Assembly (NCBI RefSeq): GCF_004801415.1 | Contig: NZ_SSNX01000010.1 | Coordinates: 62,001 to 126,000 of the forward strand | Reading direction: 5' to 3' | DNA length: 64,000 nt | Origin: Deinococcus sp. KSM4-11 | Lineage (GTDB): Bacteria > Deinococcota > Deinococci > Deinococcales > Deinococcaceae | The notes under the pieces: generated by a model | Seen by the model: only the letters and a program-made list of their open reading frames with translations | Told to the model about the DNA's origin: nothing | The model's database searches: none | Shown here: one piece after another, positions 54,353 through 61,162 of the stretch | Layout of the letters: each line of letters opens with the position of its first letter | Position numbering within the stretch: position 1 is the first letter of the stretch | Translations under genes and position numbers: made by a program

Positions 54353-54699
54353 TTACGCTGCTGAGCCAGCCACGGTCACGACCCTTGTAGGCTCGTCAGT
54401 CGCTGGCGTCGGAGTGGGCGTTTACTCGGCGGTTTCGGGGCAGGGCCAGCGAGCGCTCAGGGCTAGACGTAAATCCTACAGTCAGCAGTCAGTACGTTCC
54501 ACCTAGGGCGATCTGTTCAGTGCGGCCTGCGGGATCGGGAGCGTAGCAACCTCTGGGTGAACGCGGCCGGGAAAGAAGATGCTCGTGTCCTTTCCTGGAA
54601 GCGAGCACTGCACATCCTGGGGTGTCAGTCGAACATGGTCAGGTGATCGACGAGCTCGACTTGTGACGGAGCTGACGCAGTGGGTTCAGCCTGTCGACC
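54353..54699. other. Intergenic region, nothing recognised
   Basis: About 350 bp between convergent genes. No gene, strong hairpin or repeat was seen. Confidence 0.5.
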
Positions 54700-55149
54700 T
54701 CATCCAGGCAGCCTGCTGTACCGCCAGAAGTCCACAAACGCGTTGATCCGCGCCTGTAGGACATCCATCCCGGACGACTTGACCAGCACCGCACTCGCAT
54801 GGCCCTGGTACGCCCTGGCCACCTCGGTCGGATCGTCCGTACCGCTCAGGACCACCACAGGGAGGCGACGCAGCACCGGATCTCGCTTGAGGTCAGCCAA
54901 CACCTCCAGCGCAGGACGACCCTCCAGATGGAGATTCAGCAGCACGGCATCTGGGAGCGAGGATCCGGGCGTCTGGAGAAGGGTGAACAGCTGGTCGGCG
55001 TTCGGAATGATGTCGAGCTGTACCGAGTCGGTATGCGGAGCGAAGACGTCCTCCATGAGTTCCGCAGCGCTGGCATCGTCCTCGACGAGGAGGACCTTCA
55101 GGACGCGGGATTGGATAGCCACCCTGGGATGGCTGTCTGCATCGGGCAT
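54700..55149 (-). CDS. Pseudo-receiver: response regulator with Asp to Asn at the phosphorylation site
   Basis: A receiver of 149 residues from ATG 55149. The acidic residues (LLVEDDASAAEL), Ser/Thr (VVVLSGTD) and Lys (SAVLVKSSG) are present, but the phospho-acceptor strand reads AVLLNLHLEGRPA, so Asn replaces Asp and the usual NMP is lost. The tail ARINAFVDFWRYSRLPG keeps the aromatic pair as FW. It cannot be phosphorylated in the normal way and may be a constitutive or ligand-sensing partner. The next receiver gene lies 82 bp upstream on the same strand. Confidence 0.92.
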   Translation of the reverse strand: MPDADSHPRVAIQSRVLKVLLVEDDASAAELMEDVFAPHTDSVQLDIIPNADQLFTLLQTPGSSLPDAVLLNLHLEGRPALEVLADLKRDPVLRRLPVVVLSGTDDPTEVARAYQGHASAVLVKSSGMDVLQARINAFVDFWRYSRLPG

Positions 55150-55231
55150 GCCACACAGTAATTGCCCGACTCGCCCACGGGCCTTACCGCTGGGTTCATG
55201 AAGTATTGCTGTGTGGCACGGTGCCGGGGGT

Positions 55232-55699
55232 TCAGTTCAGTTTGCGGAGACGGACCGGGGTGCAGTTGCGCACCCAGTAGTTCACGAAGGCGTCGATCTG
55301 CTCGATAAAGCGCTGGAAGTCCACGTCCTTGATCAGATAGGAACTCGCGTGCAGGCTGTAGGCCCGGTCGATATCGCCCGTGTCACTGGAACTGCTGAGG
55401 ATGACGACCGGGATCGCCCGAAGTCTGGGATGGTCTTTGAGCTGGGCGAGGACGTCGAAGCCGGTCAGGCCGGGCATGTTGAGGTCGAGCAGGATCACGT
55501 CGGGGAGCGTGGTGTCGGGAGCGTGGAGGAAGGACAGGGCGCGCTCGCCATTGGCGCAGGTATCGATGATGACGGCCCGCTTGTGGCCGGTGAAGGCCTC
55601 GCGGGTCAGTTCGCGGTCGGTGGGGGCGTCATCGACCAGCAGTACCCGGAGGGGTCGTCCCATGGAGAGCGTGTGGACAGCGGGGACGGTATCGGGCAT
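55232..55699 (-). CDS. Free-standing response regulator with YW tail
   Basis: A receiver of 155 residues from ATG 55699 (AGGAA just before it); MGRPLRVLL at 55663 is an alternative start. All key residues are present: LVDDAPTDREL, VILLDLNMPGLTG, VVILSSSS and SSYLIKDV. Tail: QIDAFVNYWVRNCTPVRLRKLN. Probably co-transcribed with the pseudo-receiver downstream. It diverges from the trypsin-like gene only 21 bp away. Confidence 0.94.
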   Translation of the reverse strand: MPDTVPAVHTLSMGRPLRVLLVDDAPTDRELTREAFTGHKRAVIIDTCANGERALSFLHAPDTTLPDVILLDLNMPGLTGFDVLAQLKDHPRLRAIPVVILSSSSDTGDIDRAYSLHASSYLIKDVDFQRFIEQIDAFVNYWVRNCTPVRLRKLN

Positions 55700-55720
55700 T
55701 TCCTGAGTTTAGCCTGGACG

Positions 55721-56518
55721 GTGAATCTCCTTTTATCCACGTCAGAGTTGGCTGCATGGTTTTCCTGGGGTGGGCTGACGAAGGAATGGGCTGAGCTGAG
55801 CACGCTGCTGTTCGTGCAGAACGGCGAAGGGTACTTCAGCTGCACCGGCACCCTCCTCACGCCGACCGTCATGCTCACGGCCGGGCACTGTGTGGAGGGC
55901 GCCGGCGGCCAGGCCAACGATGAAACGTGGGTGCGTTTCGACGAGGACGCCATCAGCGACTACTTCGTGCCCACCTCCGCATGGCTGGCAGCGAACTGGA
56001 TCCGGGCAACGCAGGTCATCCCTCACCCCATGTACGACGATTACTCGGCGTTTCCCAATACCTTCGATGTGGGCCTGGTGATCCTGAGTCAGCCTGTGAC
56101 CAGGACGACCTACGGGCGCCTGCCGCCCCTCGGGTACTTCGACACGACGCCTCAGGCAACGCTCAAGGCACAACGGTTCGAGCCGGTGGGGTATGGCCTG
56201 CTGGGGAAGGCGCCGCCCACCAGCAACAAGCCCATTCCGGATGATTACGCTCGCTACAAGGGCCTGCAACGGTTCATTGAGGTCAGCAGCACGACGAGCG
56301 GAAGTCAGAGCGTGAAGCTGACCAACAATCCTGGGGCTGGGAATGGCGGGGGCGGCACGTGCAACGGGGACTCTGGGGGCCCAACGCTGTTCAACAACAC
56401 CAGCGTCGTGGCCGCCGTGAATTCGTTCAGCGTGACGCCCAACTGCAAGGGCACAGATTTCATGTTCCGGATGGACACGGCACTGGCCCAGAACTTCGTG
56501 ACGCCCTACCTGAAATAA
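55721..56518 (+). CDS. Trypsin-like (S1) serine protease
   Basis: About 265 residues if GTG 55721 is the start. Triad: His in VMLTAGHCVEG, Asp in NTFDVGLVILSQ, Ser in TCNGDSGGPTLF, with Cys pairs (FSC/GHC; TCNG/PNCKG) that suggest an exported, disulfide-bonded enzyme. The N-terminus is odd: no clear signal peptide or activation site precedes the protease domain, so the start may be wrong or the 5' end lost. Ends with a bidirectional terminator. Confidence 0.85.
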   Translation: MNLLLSTSELAAWFSWGGLTKEWAELSTLLFVQNGEGYFSCTGTLLTPTVMLTAGHCVEGAGGQANDETWVRFDEDAISDYFVPTSAWLAANWIRATQVIPHPMYDDYSAFPNTFDVGLVILSQPVTRTTYGRLPPLGYFDTTPQATLKAQRFEPVGYGLLGKAPPTSNKPIPDDYARYKGLQRFIEVSSTTSGSQSVKLTNNPGAGNGGGGTCNGDSGGPTLFNNTSVVAAVNSFSVTPNCKGTDFMFRMDTALAQNFVTPYLK

Positions 56519-56528
56519 CGGCAGCTCG

Positions 56529-56565
56529 AGTGCCCCGCCTCTGGGAGTCGCCAGGGCGGGGCACT
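56529..56565. terminator. Bidirectional terminator hairpin
   Basis: AGTGCCCCGCC (56529-56539) pairs exactly with GGCGGGGCACT (56555-56565) around a 15-base loop. It separates the protease gene from a convergent receiver gene. Confidence 0.75.
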
Positions 56566-56600
56566 TCAGCTGATCACTCCACTTGGAAGCTCAACACTCG

Positions 56601-57026
56601 TCAATCGGCGGCCTGACGGATCACCTGACACCGCCGCCAGTACCGCACGAAATCCTCCACCTCCCTCAGAAAAGACGGGAAGCTCGTCTCCTTGACCAGG
56701 TACGAACTCGCGAACAGGCTGTACGCCAGCTCGACATCCGCCGGATTGGTCGACGTCGACAGCATCACCACCGGCATGTTCTGCAAAATGGGGTCACTTT
56801 TGATGGTTCGCAGCACCTCGAACCCGCTCATCAGGGGCATGTTGACATCCAGCACCACGACGTCCGGACGCTCGGCATGTGGATCGCGCAGACACGCCAG
56901 GGCCGCCGCGCCGCTCTGCCGGGTGGTGAGGGACACGTGGTTCGCGTACTCACTGAAGGCCTCGCGGGCCAGATCCAGATCGACCGGATTGTCATCGACC
57001 AGCAGGACGCGCAGGGAAGGAGGCAT
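56601..57026 (-). CDS. Free-standing response regulator with YW tail
   Basis: A receiver of 141 residues from ATG 57026. LVDDNPVDLDLA, VVVLDVNMPLMSG, VVMLSTST and SSYLVKET hold the acidic, phospho-Asp, Thr/Ser and Lys sites; tail VEDFVRYWRRCQVIRQAAD. It is the closest relative of the receiver at 46152-46580 and follows the same kind of small helical gene, 21 bp upstream, in the opposite orientation in the window. Confidence 0.95.
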   Translation of the reverse strand: MPPSLRVLLVDDNPVDLDLAREAFSEYANHVSLTTRQSGAAALACLRDPHAERPDVVVLDVNMPLMSGFEVLRTIKSDPILQNMPVVMLSTSTNPADVELAYSLFASSYLVKETSFPSFLREVEDFVRYWRRCQVIRQAAD

Positions 57027-57047
57027 ACGTGCGGAGATGATAGGGGG

Positions 57048-57284
57048 TCAGGGTTCACCTGTGGCGGCGTCACCGTGGGTCAGGTGCTGCTCGACGATCT
57101 GGATCTGCTGGGCGAGGGTCGTCAAGACCTGCTGAATGACCTCCCCGGTGCCGAGCCGCACGGCCGCGGTGAAGGCCACCTGCGCCTCCAGCCAATCCGC
57201 CTGCAACTGTTCGAGGATGACCATCAGGTCGTCTCGGTTCGTGGGGAGTGAAGCTCGCCACCGGTCGAGCTCGGCTGTATCCAT
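57048..57284 (-). CDS. Small helical protein paired with a response regulator (copy 2)
   Basis: A product of 78 residues from ATG 57284 (MDTAELDRWRASLPTNRDDL ... VILEQLQADWLEAQVAFTAA). It aligns end to end with the 70-residue protein at 45899-46111; roughly half the residues match. Helical, no Cys, no conserved His. It precedes a receiver gene by 21 bp, the same order as copy 1. The coiled-coil protein gene 57482-58354 diverges from it. Confidence 0.85.
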   Translation of the reverse strand: MDTAELDRWRASLPTNRDDLMVILEQLQADWLEAQVAFTAAVRLGTGEVIQQVLTTLAQQIQIVEQHLTHGDAATGEP

Positions 57285-57481
57285 GCCCGAGTGTAGGGAG
57301 TGCCGCAAGCACGCAAGGGCTACATGAAGCAACGCTCCGCCCGCACTACACCGCTCCTCGTCCCCACCGTCAGACAGGGCAGGGCCAATGACCGTGTCGG
57401 GCAAGGACGCTGTCCCCGAATCGCTCCAGCTGGGCGTTAATCCCAGGGTGAACCGGCCATCCATCCGCCTAAACTGAGCCC

Positions 57482-58354
57482 ATGACCGAGTCACCCGAAG
57501 GTGAAGGGCCGCGTGCGCTCAACCCCGCTGCCGAACGTCATGCCGCAGTGTCGGCCCGTCATCACGTCGGGGCGGCGGGATTCGCCCAGGCCGAGGCCCT
57601 CGAACAGATCATTAGTGCCGGCCGCGAACAGATTGCCCTGACCCAGTCGCTCCGGCAGGTGGTGATCACGACGCAGACCCAGCTCCGGGACGCTGCGGAC
57701 AAGTTCGACACGGAGCAGGCGGAGTTCCATGCCGGCAAGCTGCAGGAGGTCGTCAGGTCAGGCCACGCTCAGATCGAGGCGGCAGACCATCTCCGGTTGG
57801 CCATCCAGAGCACCCTGACGAGCGTGCGGGGCACCCCGCTGGAGGACATCAGTGCCGGGCTGCTGACCACCCTGGGCACCCTGGTGCAGCAGCAGGCCAA
57901 GTCACTTGAACACCTCATTGTCACGGCCATCAGCGAGACCACAAACGCCGAGCAGATCAGGAAGCTGCAACTGGTGAGTGCCGATGCAGCGCTGCGATCT
58001 GAAGCGGTGGAGCACGAGCGCACGGAGCGGGAACTGGTCAACCTGGAACATCTACAGACCCAGACGTTGACGCGGATCCGCCAGCTGGAAGCGGACGGTC
58101 AGAGTCACGCCGACCAAAAGGGGCAACTGGAGGACGCCGCCGAGAGTTCGCAGCGCACGATCGAGGTGCTTGAGGCCGCCGAAGTTCGGGATCTGGCGCA
58201 AATTGCCGACCTGGAGGCGCAGGAACAGGGGGCAGGTGAGCGCCGCGCGGAGCTGGAGGGGGCGGCCGCAACGAACCAGGAACGCATCGAGGAGCTGGGT
58301 GGCGTGCCAGCGGGGCAGACGTCAGTGAAGCGAGATCCTCAGGAAGACGCGTAG
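57482..58354 (+). CDS. Coiled-coil protein sharing a module with the kinase at 40597
   Basis: A product of 290 residues from ATG 57482, almost all helix and very Glu/Gln/Ala-rich. Residues about 25-165 match the N-terminal part of the histidine kinase (AEALEQIISAGREQIALTQSLRQV; RGTPLEDISAGLLTTLG). Residues 165-285 form a long coiled coil (LEHLQTQTLTRIRQLEADGQ). No kinase or receiver domain and no membrane segment. It may act as a scaffold or partner that dimerises with the kinase module. It is divergent from a small-protein/receiver cassette. Confidence 0.85.
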   Translation: MTESPEGEGPRALNPAAERHAAVSARHHVGAAGFAQAEALEQIISAGREQIALTQSLRQVVITTQTQLRDAADKFDTEQAEFHAGKLQEVVRSGHAQIEAADHLRLAIQSTLTSVRGTPLEDISAGLLTTLGTLVQQQAKSLEHLIVTAISETTNAEQIRKLQLVSADAALRSEAVEHERTERELVNLEHLQTQTLTRIRQLEADGQSHADQKGQLEDAAESSQRTIEVLEAAEVRDLAQIADLEAQEQGAGERRAELEGAAATNQERIEELGGVPAGQTSVKRDPQEDA

Positions 58355-58375
58355 GGAGCGGAGGCTCCTGGCTGA

Positions 58376-58413
58376 CAGAAAAAGCCCTGCCCTTGCGTTA
58401 GCCAGGGCAGGGC
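58376..58413 (-). terminator. Intrinsic terminator for the CTERM gene
   Basis: On the minus strand GCCCTGCCCT pairs with AGGGCAGGGC (58413-58384) and is followed by TTTTTCTG. It also separates the convergent coiled-coil gene. Confidence 0.82.
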
Positions 58414-58432
58414 GGTGCAGGGTGTTCAGGAT

Positions 58433-58735
58433 TCAGCGGGGGGGTGCCGTGGTACGCGTGGTATCGGTCGTCACGACCCGCGTGGGTTCCGGACGCCGCA
58501 GTCCGGCCAGGCCCGCGAGGCCGAGCAAGCCCAGCCAGCCCCAGTCGGTGCCACGCCTCTCGGTCGTGGTGACAGTGGTCGGAGCGGCGGTCGTATCTGT
58601 CGTACTGGTGTCAGCCGGCGTGGCAGTCGTACTGGTGTCCGCAGGCGTGGTCGTATCCGTGCTCTGCGCCTGAGCGGACACGGGGGCGATGGCCAGAGTC
58701 AGGGCCAGGAGCGTCATACGTGTTTTTGTCGTCAT
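58433..58735 (-). CDS. Exported WGxxGxxG-CTERM-type protein
   Basis: A product of 100 residues. Signal peptide (TRMTLLALTLAIAPVSAQA), a Thr/Ala/Asp low-complexity middle (repeats of DTSTT), and near the end DWGWLGLLGLAGLAGLRRPE, matching the WGxxGxxG pattern with a hydrophobic helix and Arg pair, as used for sorting in Gram-positive-like and Deinococcus envelopes. The tail beyond it is long for such signals. Likely a small cell-surface protein. It has a clear terminator. Confidence 0.82.
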   Translation of the reverse strand: MTTKTRMTLLALTLAIAPVSAQAQSTDTTTPADTSTTATPADTSTTDTTAAPTTVTTTERRGTDWGWLGLLGLAGLAGLRRPEPTRVVTTDTTRTTAPPR

Positions 58736-58952
58736 GTCCGAAGCCTGTCACGCCAATCGTGCTGTACGTGATAGTTCCGGCAAGATGACTGGGCGAGCAT
58801 TGTGGCAATCCTTACAACTAATTCATCGTTGGCAGGGCGCGTGCTGGACCGCCGCCTTGCTCGTGCGCCAGAAGCAAAGCAATGAAGCGTCCTCACGGTC
58901 TGTGCTACAGGGGTGGGGACGCGCTTGAGTGTGCTGGCAACACGCGCAGCCG

Positions 58953-59078
58953 TCAAGGCGACGCGCTTATGCCCTGCACGATCAAGGCGACGAACAGGAT
59001 GTGCGCCAGCACCATCAGCGCGATGATCAGCCAGGGAGGCGCATCACCGAACGGAAAGGGGGGCAGATCCTTCGACAT
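58953..59078 (-). CDS. Very small membrane protein, 41 aa
   Basis: MSKDLPPFPFGDAPPWLIIA starts the product, followed by MVLAHILFVALIVQGISASP, giving one membrane helix. The ribosome binding site is weak. Short length limits confidence; no family recognised. Confidence 0.5.
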   Translation of the reverse strand: MSKDLPPFPFGDAPPWLIIALMVLAHILFVALIVQGISASP

Positions 59079-59359
59079 CAACGGATCGTGCCACGGAATG
59101 ATCTCTCTCCATCTGACTAACCGGACAGATAAAGGCAGGCGCAAGTCGTCCGCTACATGGGCCTGGGATCCAGCAGCTGGTGCTTGAAGCTGGGTTCGAA
59201 GTCGGCGTCCGTCGCTGGGCGGCCCAGGGCGTTGTCTCCGCCACCAGGGTTCACAGACACGGGAGGCAGCGGGGCCGGGTCATCTCCGAAGACTTTCTGG
59301 ACGCCGCCTCGATGAAGGCCATTACACTCCCCACCCCGGCTCGCCTCTAGCATCTGGGT

Positions 59360-59617
59360 ATGACCAACCGCCCCGGCCTCCTGCTGCATGTGCCCGGCGA
59401 CTGGGACGTGGTTCCCGACGCGCTGATCGAGTTGCGCCGGCACCTCAGCGACGAGTACGGGGCCACGCTGGAGGTGCGCCCGGCCACCGGATACATTGCC
59501 ACGCCCATGCCGCAGTACACCGGGGAGTGGTCTCACATCGTCGTCAACGAAATACGCTCCTTGATTCACGCCGCCTTTTTCACTCTGGATTGGCTGGATC
59601 TGGAGGATGTGGGGTGA
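59360..59617 (+). CDS. Hypothetical protein of a small paralogous family (copy 2)
   Basis: A product of 85 residues from ATG 59360 (MTNRPGLLLHVPGDWDVVPD), aligning over its full length with the 90-residue protein at 48555-48827. Shared features: VP-DWDVVP-AL-ELRR, YGA, PMP-Y-G-W, and the final L-W-L-L. Its stop overlaps the GTG of the next frame (59614), so that frame may be translationally coupled. Confidence 0.85.
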   Translation: MTNRPGLLLHVPGDWDVVPDALIELRRHLSDEYGATLEVRPATGYIATPMPQYTGEWSHIVVNEIRSLIHAAFFTLDWLDLEDVG

Positions 59618-60168
59618 GCATTCAGGCCATCCGCCCTGTGGCCGACACCACGCGTCAGGACCGGCTGTTTCAGATCTTCCAGGAACCGTGGTCACTCGTG
59701 GAGGAGGAAGCCACGCCCGCTGGTGAGGTCACCCTCCTGCGCGCGGGCGGTCGAACCGGGTACCGGGGCCAGGTCGACTTGGCCAACTGAAGCCTGCCGG
59801 ACGTGCCGAGGGTCGCGCTGCCCAGGCACGTGGCCTTCCTGGCCCGCTGGCCGGGCCGCAGAGGGGTTGTGGTCGCAGCGAGTTACCAGGACGATGCTGG
59901 AGCCTGGCACACCGCGCCCACGGATGACGTGCTGCTCCTGGCGGCCGTCTGGGAACGGCAGGGCGATCACTGTGAGGACGGTGGGCTGGCGCACCGCCAT
60001 GATGGACGGTGGCGGGGTGGATCTCGCTCAGAGACACTCCAGTGCCCGCGCGGAGGCGTCCTACACTGCTGGGCGCACTATGCAGCGCACCGAACTCCGC
60101 ACCGAACGCCTTCTCCTCCGCCCGTTTCGGGCCGGGGATGTGACTGCCGCCCTGGCGTATCGGAATGA
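59614..60168 (+). pseudogene. Hypothetical gene with in-frame TGA
   Basis: GTG 59614 overlaps the previous stop. The first 58 codons look coding (SIQAIRPVADTTRQDRLFQI ... TGYRGQVDLAN) and end at TGA 59788-59790; directly after it the same frame continues with coding character (SLPDVPRVALPRHVAFLARW, VVVAASYQDDAGAWHTAPTD) to about 59990. A TGG to TGA change is the simplest reading. The end is unclear because the frame overlaps the acetyltransferase start. No family recognised. Confidence 0.5.
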
Positions 60169-60607
60169 CCCGGAGTTCGCGAGGTTTCTGCCCCACATCC
60201 CGCAACCCTTCACGACACGGGACGCAGAACGGTTCGTGGCGCAGAACATGTCGGAACCGTGGACAACATCGCCCACGTTTGCGGTGGTGTTGGATGGAGT
60301 ACTCATCGGAACGGTCAACCTTAAAGTGGATTCGAGCAGGCGCAGCGGGCTGCTCGGCTATGCAATTGGACGGGCATGGTGGGGTCGCGGCCTCGCCACG
60401 GAGGCCGCGTGGGCAGTGATCACCTGGGCGCGCGAGGCGTACGGCCTGACCCGCGTCTGGGCCGAGGCAGATGCGCAAAACCTGCGCTCACAGCGGGTTC
60501 TGCAGAAGCTCGGGATGCAGTACGAACACTTCAGAACCTCGGAGGCTGTGCGCCCTGACGGAACGCCCATCAACAGTGTTCGATACGGCCTCACGTTCAG
60601 CGAATGA
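60080..60607 (+). CDS. GNAT acetyltransferase, RimJ/RimL type
   Basis: A product of 175 residues from ATG 60080. The order matches RimJ/RimL-like N-acetyltransferases: LRTERLLLRPFRAGDVTA, VVLDGVLIGTVNLKVD, LGYAIGRAWWGRGLATEAAW (acetyl-CoA pyrophosphate loop) and NLRSQRVLQKLGMQYE. They acetylate N-termini of ribosomal proteins or small amine substrates. The target is unknown. Confidence 0.92.
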   Translation: MQRTELRTERLLLRPFRAGDVTAALAYRNDPEFARFLPHIPQPFTTRDAERFVAQNMSEPWTTSPTFAVVLDGVLIGTVNLKVDSSRRSGLLGYAIGRAWWGRGLATEAAWAVITWAREAYGLTRVWAEADAQNLRSQRVLQKLGMQYEHFRTSEAVRPDGTPINSVRYGLTFSE

Positions 60608-61162
60608 CGACTCCCGTTTGAACCCCAGGGCAACCATTCCTAGCCGTTCGCAGGTGCGAGTCGGCGTTTCTGTGCGGCGCGGCCTTGACGATGGACGCTG
60701 GTCTGGGCGTGGTCGACCAGCCACACGTGTCCCAGCCTTCCCCGTGCCAGAGCTCATGTACCGCAGTCGGAGCCTGGCCCATGGCACTCCGCATCGAGCG
60801 TCCCTGCGGGTGCCTGGCGCTCCAAGGGCAATGGAACCATTCCGCTGTTGATGCACATGTATTCGTGAATCGGTCTGGCAAACAGTTCAACTTATCCATC
60901 TCATCGTGCAACGGCTTCAGTCAGCATTGCGCCGAAACGTGCTCACCGCGCCTAAATCCTTCAGCCCATCACCACGGGTTCACCGAGAATCTCAGCAACC
61001 GGGGAACACCTGACAGGCCGGTCAGGCTGCCTCAAGTGCTGCTGCCGTGTCGAGGACGCACCTGTCAGGTTCACGCGAGAACCGATTCCTACACTGAACA
61101 GAAGATGGGAGACGCCACACATCATCAGTCCTGACCATCCAGCGAAATCCTGGCACTTCTCC
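60608..61162. other. Intergenic region without a supported gene
   Basis: About 555 bp. A minus-strand frame (60597-60911) has a short stretch that could be coding (LNCLPDRFTNTCASTAEWF), but no start signal or family supports it. Confidence 0.4.

Noticed and set aside
59153..59695. 180-codon minus-strand frame
   Set aside because: Antisense to the paralogous small gene at 59360-59617, which has a homolog at 48555-48827.
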